Assembly (NCBI GenBank): GCA_946811695.1
Contig: OX328125.1
Coordinates: 97,751,710 to 97,815,709 of the forward strand
DNA from: Gonocerus acuteangulatus
Taxonomy: Eukaryota > Arthropoda > Insecta > Hemiptera > Coreidae
Direction of reading: 5' to 3'
DNA length: 64,000 nucleotides
The notes beneath the pieces were generated by a model. It worked only from the letters and a program-made list of their open reading frames with translations, was not told the origin of the DNA and searched no databases. This document shows, in pieces, positions 1 to 10,605 of this stretch. The translations under genes were made by a program, and so were the position numbers. Numbering within the stretch: position 1 is the first letter of the stretch; the number at the start of each line of letters is the position of its first letter.

Positions 1-1104
1 TAAATGAACAAAACTTTTCTTCATTGATTTTCTGAATGAGGAGGGAAAATGACTGTAGGGTTTCGATTTTTGTGTTTTAAAATTTTCTTAAAATAAGTAT
101 GAAAGATAGTAAGAGCAGGGAACAGTTTATATAGGTTTGATAAAGGAAATGTGATGGAGGCTTTAATAATAATAATTTTCATGATGAGCTTCTGAGCGAA
201 CATCTGAGCACGATACTGCAGCATTGTAACAAGTTTATTCTAATTGTGAGATTCTAATGAACATTTCCATCACTTTATTGATCTGTCTTTTTTGTTGTTT
301 GCAGATTTAATTTAGACTTCTTTCTATGTTACTATACTTATGTTTCAAAGAACTGAAGTGGACAAGGGGGTAATTAAATAATTCCCTCTGAAAATATTCA
401 GCCTGCCACATCGGGATACAATTTTTCTTCATAGATGTGTCATACTGTTGAACAAAATGGGCAGAGTTTCACCATTGTCAGATTTTAAACTGTTAGAACT
501 GAATATCAGGATCTGTTTTATATATAATTTCTTGGTTTACATACTTGAAAGTTCATAGCGAGTACATAACTACAATGCGATAATATTCATATTTTCCGCC
601 ATAAAGGACTTACACTTAATAACAAAAGACTCATTTAGATGACTAAACTCAGACCAATATGGACTTATGGCATACAATTCTACAGAGTCCTCCAGCACCT
701 ACAAAATTTGATCATCATAGACAAAAATCATCCATAAAATAACCGAGATTCTTCTTTATCTCCAATTTGATTCTCCATAATTACGTCAATATTCCATTTA
801 AAAAAAACTCTCTATCAAAATTTTCTTGAACAGGTCGGGCAGTGATCTCAAAGGAGATGACGAGGAGTGGGTAGATCCTCGCCGTCCTACAGAAAATGGC
901 AAAACCAGTAATACTAGTAGAAATTAGGCATAACAGTAATTCAGCTAGGAGGAATAAGAGTCTAACAATCTGATAAAATACAAAAGAAAATTTATCACTA
1001 CTGCTGACGAAAAAGTCGATCAAACAAGCAATTTTAAATAATTTTCTGCTTATTTATTATTTTGTAAAACAAAGTTTTAGAAATAGAAACAAGAAGATGT
1101 TTAC
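1..1104 (-). other. Lipase A intron 1, homologous to intron 1 of lipase C
   Basis: Sequence following the signal-peptide exon of lipase A. It matches, with many small gaps, the stretch about 48950-50196 of lipase C: for example the segments around 270-400 and 49070-49190 share the string AAGTGGACAAG followed by GGTAATTAAATAATTCC. A shorter matching piece (about 860-935) recurs in lipase B near 23965-24010. This shows that duplication copied introns as well as exons. No coding exon is visible in it; exon 2 of lipase A must lie beyond the left edge. Confidence 0.75.
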
Positions 1105-1162
1105 CAGTTATGGCTGGAATAATGGTCAGCCCAATTGCAAGTACTTTCCAAGGCAGCTTCAT
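1105..1162 (-). CDS. Lipase A, first coding exon (signal peptide), gene runs off left edge
   Basis: Encodes MKLPWKVLAIGLTIIPAITG, a typical short secretory signal: Lys2, then a hydrophobic stretch, then small residues. The exon opens after an acceptor at 1171-1172, eight bases before the ATG, and closes at a GT donor at 1104 in phase 1 (last base G), exactly like the paralogous exons at 50254-50197 and 28502-28445. The rest of the gene lies to the left of the window, so its catalytic state cannot be judged. Function is inferred from the paralogue lipase C: a secreted triacylglycerol or phospholipid hydrolase. The start is fixed by the conserved acceptor and by being the only ATG in the exon. 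Confidence 0.8.
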
Positions 1163-2203
1163 CCTTTAGGCTGAAAAACAAATTTGTTTTCAAAAATAAA
1201 AATAACTTCAATGAAACTAGGCAAAACACAGTGAGGTCTAAATTCTGTCATTTCTTTCTTTTTCATACCATGTAATTCAGAAATTAATAACACTAGTCTA
1301 CATCAAATTTGTTTTTTTTTTTTTTTTTTTTTTTAAATTGGCTATATTGATAGTATCTCACTCGCTGCAGATAAATATACACGTTAAAATTCATTGTTAG
1401 CTCTTATTGTTCATTTGTGCCATATTTAAAATATTACGGGGAGCTTGATAGATTTATCACATTAATGATGATAATTCCGAATACTTAGGGATTATATTCA
1501 GGCATTTTATTATTTCTTATTGTGATTAACGTGAAATTGTCATAGTTTTTTTTTCTGTAGAAAAATCTACAGATTTCATTATGTTGCATAAATGTGTTAA
1601 TAAAACACTATTCTCTCACCTTAAATATTAAATTGGGACTGATGAAAAACTTTATAAAGGCTCTCAACAAGAATGGACCAGCATTCAAATACCTACTAAA
1701 TAAATTTCCCTGTATAAGCGACGCCAAAATAAAAGATGGAATATTTATCCTAGAGAGATTTCAAAGGACCAACATTTTGATTCAGTTTTACAGGAATTTA
1801 AAAAGAATCATGGGAATCTTTTAGAGGAGTCGTTTATGGTTTTTTGGGCAACAATAGAAATGGAAATTATGTTGGACTTGTGAACAATCTGCTTCAAAAG
1901 TGCATCAACAGTTGGGCTGCAATAACTCCCTAAAAATTCATTTTTTCATTCTCATCTTGATTTTTTCCTTCTAACTGCAGCGATCTAAGTGACGAACATG
2001 GTGAGCGATTCCACCAAGATATCTCGACAATGGAAAAGAGATATCAGGGTTGATGGAATGCTTCAATGTAAGGGATGAATTAAAATAATGATGATGATCA
2101 TTATTTTGATTCATCTTCAAGATGAAGATGATTAAAATAATATTTGGAGAGCAAAGAATATAAGTTGTGCAAGTCAAGATTTTGTTGATTTGTAGTTAGT
2201 GAT

Positions 2204-2375
2204 TTTTTTTTTTACGGACCATCAACATCTAGGCCTAAGTGCCGACATCCAAGGGGCAGCGAGGAATTTTCTCAATGGGCCTTGAAATGAGAAAATTCCT
2301 GCCGCCAGTGTGAATCGAACCCACCATCTCCCGCATGAGAAAATAAGGCGTTAGCCACTAGATCATGGGGAGACC
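2204..2375 (-). repeat. SINE family A, tRNA-derived
   Basis: Minus-strand copy of a short element beginning GGTCTCCCCATGATCTAGTG (tRNA A-box region), with a B-box-like GGTTCGATTC-type segment, a body and a poly(A) tail (T run at 2204-2212). The same unit is found at 16593-16769, 18340-18460, 21211-21424 and 54919-55116. It lies in the 5' UTR intron of lipase A. Confidence 0.8.
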
Positions 2376-3053
2376 TTAATTAAAATTATTCATATGATTT
2401 TAATTGAAATTTAAATTCATAATTAAATTCATTAATATGTCATTTAAACTTTAATAATTTAGTTTTTTTGTTTTATTAATTTATTATTTCATTTAATTAA
2501 TTATTCATAACTTATACTTTAATAACAATTTAATTATCATAATTTATAATTTAATAATGTATACTTTTAAATTAAAATTATTGATACAAATAAATTCGGG
2601 GAAAGTAAATTTGTTGAGAAATATTGCTGCAGATTTTTCAACTTTTTGATTTATTTTTCCAATGAATCTAATTTTAGTAAAAATTCGGTTACTAAAAAAA
2701 TTAAATAATTACAGCCTATATTATAAAAACAAATGACTAATATATTATCGAATAAATAAAACTATTTTTATTATTTATTGTTAACCAGGTGAGAACTCTT
2801 ATACAATAAAGTTTAATTATTAAAAAAAAAAAAAAAAAAAGATTCGTAGGACGATAAAAACAGTAAGTTGTTTGTCCTTTAATTCTTTCCATTCCATTCT
2901 ATTGTACAATAAATTTGTATTTTTACATAAATCAGGCCTGAAAATGAAGTAATAGGTTGAAGCTATTCAATAATTGAATGTGCATGGAAAATTAGTTCTA
3001 GGCAATTAACAAATATATATATTTTACCTAAGGATTAATAATGAAGAACATAC

Positions 3054-3139
3054 AGTTATGAATGAATGCTTCCTGTGACTGTGTTCCACCAATGCACTAC
3101 ACAGACTGATTGAGTTACACACTACACTCACCTTATATA
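3054..3139 (-). promoter_or_regulatory. Lipase A core promoter and 5' UTR exon
   Basis: On the minus strand a TATA box TATATAAG (3139-3132) is followed 32 nt later by the A of an initiator TCAGT (3109-3105). The non-coding first exon then runs to a donor CT|GTATGT (exon end 3054) and splices to the acceptor at 1171-1172. The same block, TATA, initiator, leader and donor, is found in front of lipase C at 54402-54321 with only a few differences, including the shared string ATATACGCAGTGGAGGGGA just upstream. Conservation over a tandem duplication supports it as the working promoter; the start site itself is inferred. Confidence 0.75.
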
Positions 3140-3252
3140 CGCAGTGGAGGGGACTCTACCAGGCGTCACTGGGAAAATCCATACACAATACTGATTTTGG
3201 TGACCATTCCTTCCGATGAATTCATAATGAGAAATTTTTGAGCCTCATATAG

Positions 3253-3720
3253 TTGAAATCGAGTTATGGAGGTACATATCTCAAGCCACCCAAAAAAAAA
3301 AAGAAAAGAAAGAGAGCTAAATCAGGACTGCAAGGCGGCTGGGGAGATACTAGGGTCTGGGGTGTTGCTCTGGACGAGGAAGGTGGTAATGATGGGGTAA
3401 TTGTCATGGAGGAGCTTGACTGTGCGTTTGATGTTAGGCCTCAAAAACTTGATCCGTTGTTTCGCCTGGAAACAAAAGGCTGAGTTGAAAGTTTCTGCCT
3501 GCGGTGCAAACACAAAATGGGCCTTTTGCCAATGACTTGGAAATCTAAGGCCTCTTGAAGAAGTTGGAATTTTTTGTATGCATTCTTTCGATGCCACACA
3601 TAAAACAGCATGGTTTATAGCTGTTCAAGCAAACAATTACAAAGTTGAAAAACACACTTCAAGCAGGCATATGTATTTCAGCTTAGCGGCGGCTGGCTGC
3701 ATTGGAATGGCGCCAGACCC
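3253..3720. other. GC-richer unidentified stretch upstream of lipase A
   Basis: Noticeably richer in G and C than its surroundings, with short open frames on both strands (76 and 91 codons) that I do not recognise. There is no conserved motif, splice site pair or poly(A) signal that would make a case for a gene. Probably an old repeat or a decayed coding fragment. Confidence 0.3.
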
Positions 3721-3748
3721 TTACTACGTTTCACAATCCTTTCTACCC

Positions 3749-3799
<51 letters not shown>

Positions 3800-4787
3800 C
3801 CAATTTGAATATATGATTAAAATAATATTTGGAGAGTACAGAATATAAGTTGTGTAAGTCAAGATTTTGTTAATTTGTAGTTAGATATATTAAAAATCAG
3901 AATTTCTACACCTACTCGGGAATGAAATGCTGTTAGTCCAAGTTTGTAAAAATAGCCTTCAAGCACACATCTTCGGTGATGTTCTTCAGAATATCCAAAG
4001 CATGGCATTCCTCGAAGCAATGCCACTAGAAGAACAACTATGGTGCCAAATGGAAAGGTGGCCAGATCGCAATGTACAAGCTATAACGAAATGGCTCAAT
4101 CAACAAACCCAGAAAGAAAGATTGGGAGATTTGACCCTGTGCATTAGCCGAGGTCAAGTCCTGATTTGACGTCCCTTGATTTTTGTTTGTGAGGTAGCCT
4201 TTAGTCGGAAATGTTTCAAAGTATCCATTTAGGTCATAATAAACCACCTATTCACAAGGATTCTCCAGTCATGTGTGAAAATAACAATGATGAGACTGTA
4301 AGAGCTATATCAGCGGTTATGACCAGTTGACTAAGCATGGATTATCTTGGCTAGGACTGTTCGGAAGAAGAGACCTCAGACTAAGGGCAAACTGCCTGCA
4401 GTAAAGAACTGGGTGGGCACCTCAGTGTTAGGTTTACGTGGATGTATTAGGTTTTAAATTTCAACAAATGGCTGTGAGTGTCTGTATGGATATACGATTT
4501 GGTTTATTTTTGTAACAGTTGTAATTTATTTAGAGAGTATGAATACGTGTTTTTAAAATTTTAGCCATCAAATTTTTATTAATTGTAACTCTTTTTTTAT
4601 TTATTTAAAAAAAAATGTTTTAATATTTGATAAACAAGACTTTTCTCCATGTGACCCATATTTTGGTTTTCTAAGCAGTAGATGCACTGTGGATGGAGCT
4701 GAAGACTCTGAAAGCGTCCTTTGTAAATTAAATAAATTAATTGTGGTGGAGACCTGGAGTTTTTGGTTTTCCGATTATATGACGTGG

Positions 4788-5710
4788 TGAGAAGCCAAGG
4801 GATACAGGTGACATTTTTAAAAAAATAGAGTTAAGTGCAGTTGTGGATAGTTAATGCACACAATGGGTAGTTAGTGCAAAATGTTGGTGGCAAAGGGATA
4901 TAAGTAAATGTCTGGTATTTACTGAGAAATAGCAGAAACAAAATCAACTACTTAAAAAATTAGCAGTTTTGTTTGGAAGCCAAGGGGAACAAGTGACACT
5001 TTCCTTTGTACACCAAATTTTATGGCTTCCAGTTGTGAATATTGTTGCATCTTTTACTTTTACTTCCAGTTAAATCTGTTTTGGGCAACAAGTGACCATG
5101 TATTTAAAGAAGTTTTTGATCAAAGTTTTAACATTTGATCTTTATAATTTCCGACAATAATGACCTGTTTTGACTTGCTCAAATGTTTATTATTCACGAT
5201 ACCTACAGATTTACACATGGGCGTATATAGGAAATCATTTCGGGGGGGGGGGACCATTTCCGGGGTATAGAATACTAACAATTTAGAACTTTGAATAGTT
5301 TTAGGCTACTAAAACGCTATTACATATAAAAGAAAACATTTTTATAAACTAAGTGATCTTATTTAATTTATTTTTAAGAGTTTTATGACACATTTCTACC
5401 ACCACCACCACCAAAATTAGGGGGGGGGGGTGCAGCCCCCTCAGCCCTATTGCAATATCAATATTGTTTGGCTTTGGAGGCCAAGGGGTACAAGTGATGC
5501 ATGTTATAATTATAAATTGATAATAAACATTAACAATTAGTTTTTTGTGTTTTTTAACTATATTACTGAAATTTCAATTGATACATAGTAGAAACATAAT
5601 TTAAACCTTATACAGACTTACACTTATCAGGGAATTTACAAATACAATTTACATTTAAACAGTAATATCTAAAAATGATTATTACGTCACTTGTAACCCT
5701 TGGCTTCTCA
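4788..5710. mobile_element. Non-autonomous TIR element (0.92 kb) with nested MITE
   Basis: Bounded by inverted repeats TGAGAAGCCAAGGG (4788) and CCCTTGGCTTCTCA (ending 5710), extended inward by ACAGGTGAC / GTCACTTGT. The same motif GAAGCCAAGGGG-ACAAGTGA occurs again inside at about 4977 and, slightly changed, at 5468, and a shortened form at 4889 and 5092, so the element is built of spaced copies of its own terminal sequence. A G-rich MITE (5216-5444) sits inside. No transposase ORF. Superfamily not assigned; no clear target duplication seen. Confidence 0.65.
5216..5444. mobile_element. MITE-A copy 1 (3' end lost)
   Basis: Starts CATGGGCGTATATAGGAAA followed by a run of ten G, then an AT-rich core that ends in another run of ten G and TGCAGCCCCC. 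The core shares the string AAGTGATCTTATTTAATTTA with copies at 48702-48932 and, inverted, at 56436-56680. The final inverted repeat is missing. Nested in the 4788-5710 element. Confidence 0.75.
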
Positions 5711-5895
5711 ACCCATCATTTATAAAGGGTGTATCGCAAGTTAAGGACAATACTCGAAGGGGTGAAATTAGGTAAAAAATGTAGTTGAACACGACCAACC
5801 ACACATTTCTATCTCACTCCGTTCCAGAGATATGCCCTTCTAAAAGTTCTTTGAAAAAAAAAAGAAATAATAATATCTTAAATATATTATTAAGG

Positions 5896-6095
5896 GGGGA
5901 GGTTAGCTCAGTGGTAGACCACTCGACTAATGAGCTGCAGGACCCAGGTTCAAAATCCGAGCACTGAAGATTTTTTCTTCTAGTGTCATCGTTCGAGGGT
6001 TGGCGTCCCAGATCATCCCTAGGCTCATCCAACCTTTAATTAATTGATTGATTAATTAATTGGTACCTGCAAAGGGAATAATCAGAGGTCGGAGC
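5896..6095 (+). repeat. SINE family C, tRNA-derived
   Basis: Head GGTTAGCTCAGTGGTAGACC is a textbook A box; GGTTCAAAATCC thirty-odd bases on is the B box. The body carries AGTGTCATCGTTCGAGGGTT and ends TACCTGCAAAGGGAATAATC. Related copies: 9065-9245 (minus), 32063-32225, 49425-49615. The tail lacks a poly(A) run. It looks like a tRNA but lacks a plausible cloverleaf and anticodon arm, so it is not annotated as tRNA. Confidence 0.75.
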
Positions 6096-6207
6096 ATAGT
6101 AATGACCGCACTGTCTCCCTGGTGTGCTGTATCGTCGAGAATCAGATGCCTATACAGTATCAGCCCCTCTGGGCCCTTAGTGGCCTGTTACAGGACTGAT
6201 ATATATA

Positions 6208-7182
6208 CAGTAAAACCTCTCTATAGCGGACACCTCTGGGAGAACCAAAGTTGTCCACTATAGAGAGGTGTCCGCTATACAGAGGGGTCCGCTATACAGA
6301 GGGGTTGAAGGAGATGGATACGTACCGAATTTGTACATTTAATTCATGTTTTAATTAACCATTTAATAATTATTCATAACAAGTTTTTTCAAGTATTTAG
6401 AAAGAAGTTCAATAAGTATAAACTTAAAAAAAAGTTTTTATTCTAAAAAGCATAAAGAAGTTCTTAGTTCTCCGACAACATTATTGTCACAATTTTCCGT
6501 CCATTTTTTCAAAATTTCATCTTTCTTTTTCAATATTTCTACTGCTTGTGTTTTCCCTATCTTAAAAAACTCGGCAACTTTACGCACACCACATTTGTCG
6601 CAATTGGAAAATGTTATCGCGTCAATGTTTTCTTTAAGTGTCAGAGATTTCCAAGTAGATATATTGAAGAGAAAGCACGATACTTACTCAACAAGAGCTA
6701 AAAACCAACTGAAAAGTGAAGAGAGTGAAGTTCTGCGGAAGGAATGTGAACCGAACAGAGTTTTGGAATATTCCCGGAACCGTGATACCTCGTAGGCAAA
6801 ACAATAGTAATCTGCCAGCGGTAAAATCATATGCTTCTAATGTGATGAAAAGGAAGGGGTTCCTGTTGTGAAATTCCTAGGAAGATATTACTAGTCACTA
6901 TTCTGTATATATATATATCTTATTCTTACAAAGAGTTTGTTATTGTTAACGCATTTTTCTGGAAACCTTCACCGATGGGAACGCTTCTGTAAATAACATT
7001 AGCTGTAATTGTCCGTAGTAAGGAGGTAAAAAATCAGGGCCGCATTTTCTGTCCGTGTCCTTTGTACAGAGGTGTCCGAAATATAGAGGTTTATTTTACC
7101 TATAGAAAAATTCGGGACTGTGAGAAAATGTCCGTTAATAGAGGTGTCCGCTGTAGGGAGGTGTCCGTTAAGGGAGGTATCA

Positions 7183-7185
<3 letters not shown>
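6208..7185. mobile_element. pogo/Tigger-like DNA transposon, decayed
   Basis: Ends are CAGTAAAACCTCTCTATAGC at 6208 and GGGAGGTATCACTG ending 7185, inverted relative to each other and flanked by TA on both sides (6206-6207, 7186-7187), as expected for Tc1/mariner/pogo elements. Inside both ends are extra copies of the GAGGTGTCCGCTATA-type motif. A remnant transposase DNA-binding domain lies on the minus strand at about 6470-6665. The element is only 978 bp, so the DDE catalytic region is deleted. Confidence 0.8.
6470..6665 (-). pseudogene. CENP-B/psq-type helix-turn-helix remnant of pogo transposase
   Basis: Minus-strand translation reads SLTLKENIDAITF, then CGVRKVAEFFKIGKTQAVEI and LKKKDEILKKW. 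This matches the layout of the N-terminal helix-turn-helix of pogo/Tigger transposases and CENP-B (a LTL-x-EK helix, then a recognition helix ending in an I-K-K-K-x-x-I-like stretch). It is open for about 65 codons and ends soon after; the rest of the protein is missing. It lies inside the TIRs of the pogo-like element. Family recognition is by eye. Confidence 0.6.

Positions 7186-7186
<1 letters not shown>

Positions 7187-7231
<45 letters not shown>
7187..7231. repeat. (TA)n microsatellite
   Basis: A pure TA run abutting the TA target site at the right end of the pogo-like element, so the element probably inserted at the edge of a pre-existing TA tract. Confidence 0.9.
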
Positions 7232-7242
<11 letters not shown>

Positions 7243-7381
7243 TTACACACACATGTGTCATGAGATCAACATAAAAATGACGTTTCTTTCCTATGGATGC
7301 AAGGTGAAGCACATTCGTTTACAAAAATAATAATCATATAGAATAAAAAATAAATTTTGAAATTGAATATTTTCCCATATT

Positions 7382-7632
7382 GTCCTTACTATTTCAAACT
7401 ATCGAATAAGAAAAATCTTGTTTTCCAGATTCGAAAATTTGCTCTAGCATTGTGGACGATACGGCTTGTCGCAAATTTTCGCAACTCTAAGCCCTTTAAA
7501 ATAGAATTTAATGCCTTAAATAAAATATCGAATAAGACCACTTTTCAATATATTACTTTTTCACTAGATAGAATATGTTAGTTCCCTAGTTTGCTCCGAT
7601 TTGCATATTCGATAGTTTGACATGGTAGGGAC
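7382..7632. mobile_element. MITE-B copy 1
   Basis: Imperfect inverted repeats GTCCTTACTATTTCAAACTA (7382) and TAGTTTGACATGGTAGGGAC (ending 7632). A second copy with the same core (GCTCTAGCA-like and GACAAGCCGTATCGTCCA segments in the opposite orientation) is at 46082-46334. No ORF. Confidence 0.75.
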
Positions 7633-7674
7633 GATATAATGCCTTACATTTGTAAATGTTTAAACAGCTTTCAT

Positions 7675-7805
7675 AGAAACCACTGAACCGTATCTAGTAA
7701 GGTGGATTATGTACGTGACCAAGAATTTCAATTACAGTATTAACATATTTCTAATTTACTAAGTAATTTTCTTCACCGCAAAATTATTCATGTAATAGAG
7801 CTAGT
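7675..7805. repeat. Segment duplicated at 29807-29960
   Basis: Shares CCACTGAACCGTAT, AGTAAGGTGGATTATGTACG and ATTCATGTAATAGAG with the stretch 29807-29960, in the same order and spacing. The two copies flank the lipase B remains on either side, so they may be duplicated flanks of the lipase unit. The right-hand copy has a minus-strand TATATAAAA and a possible donor GTGAGT; the left one lacks both. Function unknown. Confidence 0.5.
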
Positions 7806-8090
7806 GATGAGCAATGCTCGAGTATGAATAGATCTTTTAAATCGATTCGAATCGATATGAATAGATCGATTCGAATCTATATGAAAAGATCGATTCGAAT
7901 CTATATGAAAAGATCGATTCACTAAAAATATAGGTGAGTTCAGATCGATTCAAAAGATCGTTGTTCTAGGCGCAGAAGATCGTTCAACGATATGGATCGA
8001 TTTCATGATTTCTTACAATTACCCACGAGATTCGTATTTTATTGCGATTCGAATCGAGTCACATTGGAGAATCGCCCATCACTACTACGA
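7803..8090. mobile_element. hAT-like MITE with GATCGATTCGAATC repeats
   Basis: Imperfect inverted ends AGTGATGAGCAATGCTCGA (7803) and GAGAATCGCCCATCACT (ending about 8086). The left half holds a tandem of a 24-27 bp unit containing GATCGATTCGAATC, itself partly palindromic. Ends of the AGTGATGGGC type are common in hAT-derived insect MITEs, but I see no convincing 8-bp target duplication. Confidence 0.5.
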
Positions 8091-8237
8091 ATCGATCTGA
8101 CTAAGTCGATTTGAATAATACGCCTGTAACCTAAAAGTAGAAACATTTAAGACAATTTTATTTTTATTTTTGTTTTTTTTTTGCTTATGGGTGCTTCTAC
8201 TGCTAGGGTCATTAGCACCGATTTAAGACTATTTTCA

Positions 8238-8366
8238 TCAAAATACTAACAATCTAGAACTTGGAATAATTAGCCAATTAAAACGCTATTACACCCAAAT
8301 AAAAATATTTTTCTGAACTAAATGATCTTATTTAATTTGTTTTTAAGATTTTTATGATCCATTTTA
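8238..8366. mobile_element. MITE-A copy 2, core only
   Basis: Core segment AATACTAACAATCTAGAAC through AAATGATCTTATTTAATTTG and TTTATGATCCATTTT matches the core of MITE-A at 5216-5444. Terminal repeats and G runs are absent. Confidence 0.6.
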
Positions 8367-8394
8367 ACATATGTGCTGAGGTTCCTCTTCTCGC

Positions 8395-8925
8395 GACATT
8401 ATGACTCTATATTCTTCAGCCAGAAAAGTGTTCCTTTACATATTCAAGAGACAAGACAGATTTATCTTTATTAAATTTTATATCAAGAGCAGTTACTGCA
8501 CTTGCATATCGAAAGGGCATGGCACCTATGAGTTGACTTGCCATTTCATTCTCTTTTATTTTTGAACCTAATTACATAATGTTTCAGGAATGAAATCAAT
8601 TAACAAACTGTCACACTTGAATTCCATTTTACTCCATTTCTTCCGAGCTATGACCAGGGATTTATCAGGGATATCGTTTTCCTCGTACGTTAGCTTAAGT
8701 GATGTCATCATATCGCAGGCTGTTAATTTATCTCTTACCACAGATATCATAATGTCCACCAGATGTGCCTGGGCGATTAAATTAATTGCTTTAACACGCT
8801 TTTTCTTGAAATTTGCCTTTTTATCTTTATCGGTAGATTCTTCATCGATAACCTCCAATAAATGATGTAGCAATCTCATTCTGAATTTCCGATTTGTTAT
8901 TATCCAAAGGTTAGATGCGACACGA
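8395..8925 (-). pseudogene. Ty1/Copia-type gag fragment fused onto lipase B exon 8
   Basis: The minus strand is open from lipase exon 8 straight into a Gag-like (UBN2/gag-polypeptide) region: residues reading RKFRMRLLHHLLEVIDEES, then a spacing of helices to DKLTACDMMTSLKLTYEEND and ARKKWSKMEFKCDSLLIDFI, ending at a stop near 8571. After a frameshift the family resemblance continues with QLIGAMPFRYASAVTALDIK and SVLSLEYVKEHF, then a stop. This order (W/R-K-x-R-M, T-A-x-x-x-W/M-x-x-L, Y-x-x-x-L/V, L-x-x-L-P-x-x-Y, L-x-x-E-x-V-K-x-x-L) is that of Copia gag. No LTR, protease, integrase or RT is present. The fragment replaces the 3' exons of lipase B. Confidence 0.6.
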
Positions 8926-9064
8926 GGAAATATTGAAGGACATCGTAAAGCTTCCAAACTTGTGATGTTTGGCGTAGGAAGAGTCGTGCAGCCAGGTTGC
9001 ATTGCGCCACCGTTACAGTAAAAATCAACCGTGCCTGAAAATCCAATAGTTTTTCTTTTAGAAG

Positions 9065-9245
9065 CCTGATTTTCTCCTTTGCAGGTACCCATTAATAGAT
9101 TATTTAATGGCCGGGTTGTCCTAGGGATGGTTTTGCTTACCAAATCCAATCCACAAATGAATGATAAAATCTTTGGTGTGCTCAAGCCTTGAACTCAGGT
9201 CCTCGAGCATATTAGTCTAGTGCTCTACCACTGAGCTTACCTCAC
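9065..9245 (-). repeat. SINE family C copy in lipase B
   Basis: Minus-strand relative of the 5896-6095 SINE: A box GTAAGCTCAGTGGTAGAGC and B box region GAGTTCAAGGCTTGAG, ending GGTACCTGCAAAGGAGAAAA. It lies about 30 bp upstream of the exon 8 acceptor of lipase B, inside the intron. Confidence 0.7.
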
Positions 9246-9248
9246 CTC

Positions 9249-9323
9249 CATGGGCGTATATAAGGGGGGGGGGGCTGAGGGGGCTGCAGCCCCTCCCGAA
9301 ATTATTTCCTATATAAGCCCATG
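9249..9323. mobile_element. MITE-A copy 3, minimal (75 bp)
   Basis: Consists of little more than the two inverted ends, CATGGGCGTATATAAGG and CCTATATAAGCCCATG, joined through a G run, CTGCAGCCCC and GAAATTATTT. It is an internally deleted form of the 245-bp element at 56436-56680. Confidence 0.75.
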
Positions 9324-9329
9324 CTCGCC

Positions 9330-9334
<5 letters not shown>

Positions 9335-9378
<44 letters not shown>
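9335..9378. repeat. (TA)n microsatellite
   Basis: Near-pure TA tract following the minimal MITE-A. Confidence 0.9.
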
Positions 9379-9380
<2 letters not shown>

Positions 9381-9984
9381 TATATATATAAAACATTTCA
9401 CTGAAAGTTGAAATACATACAGGGTAAACATGTAAATAGAAAATAATTGCTAGGAAAACTCTGGAAATATGGAGAAGATAACCATTATTTCAACTCACTA
9501 TTTTATAGAATATGTTTCAGTAACTTTTAGTTAGCACATAATAGTTTTGAAATGCTTTTAAAATATGTATACTTTATCAATATTTAATGATTTGTCACTA
9601 TTTAAAATTTATATATAATCAGCAATCGTTTATGAAGGCTTAAGTTATAACATTGGCTCTTGGTAATCACCTTTGATGGTTATAGCTATTGTATCCGCGA
9701 AGAGGGAACTACGAAAATTATTTTGGTGACCAGGTAGTTTAGACTAGAACTACGATGGTTATCGTGATTTGGCTAGTTCTTGTACAGATGGGATTTGTAA
9801 GTCTCAATGGATAGTACAATTGGAAATATAAAATGGAGCATCAGTTATTCCTCAAAGGATGTTTGATTTTTTATGGTTTTAATATTCCATAATAGGTCCG
9901 AATTGCTTGTGTAATGGACTTAAATATCTTCAGTGCATTATTGATTGATGATTTAATAAAAATATATCTCTTATCCTCATACAG

Positions 9985-10605
9985 TTTACAGGAACCACTT
10001 TAACTGGCATTCCTGCAGAATATCTTTTATTAGTCTCACGCCTAGGTTGCGTCAGATACTTTTGTTTCTCACACACATCGGCCTAGTTTTGCCTGCTACT
10101 CTCCTAAGATATCCCATCTTAGTGGCTGTTGTCTGCTTATAATTTTTTCCAACATTGCCTAGCTTTCTGAGGCATACAGCAGTACTGGGAGAAAAAGTAT
10201 TTTGAATATTTGCTTTGTTGATAGGCCTACTTCCTTTTCCCCAATGAATGTTTTGGATAGTCAGTGGAACACGTCATAGGTGGACTTTACACGGTTTAAG
10301 ACGTCCTGGTCGATTCTCCTGCCCTTGGCTACAATCGTTCCGAAGTACATCATACTCTTTTCAGGATTGTCAGCTACTCTCATACTCATATCATCTGCAT
10401 TGATAAATGATTGTACGAGAACAGGGATGAGATTCCAATATACCACTGGGGTTCTAGGAGTTCTCCTTTTACAAATTTTCCACACTTCATCCACAACTTC
10501 GTATATTAAAAAGAAGAGAGCTTAGACTATCTCCCTGATTAACTTCTTCATGGAAATGAACTGGGGCTGACTTCAACCCATTGAGGCCTTATGGGTTTGA
10601 TACAT
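9985..10605 (-). pseudogene. Non-LTR retrotransposon RT C-terminal fragment (degenerate)
   Basis: Minus-strand reading gives MYFGTIVAKGRRIDQDVLNR and VKSTYDVFH, a break, then LSKTFIGEKEVG and LPVLLYASESWTMLEK. The order K-G-R-R-x-D-x-x-V-x-x-R-V / L-x-K-x-F / L-L-Y-x-S-E-S-W is that of the region just after the RT domain in CR1/RTE/Jockey-like LINEs. At least one frame change and stops are present, and the catalytic RT motif is gone. It sits exactly where lipase C has exons 6 and 7 (homology of the B and C introns stops near 9985 and resumes near 10605). Confidence 0.65.

Noticed and set aside
3253..4169. Short ORFs upstream of lipase A
   Set aside because: No recognisable domain, strong overlap of open frames on both strands, poly(A)-encoded Lys run.
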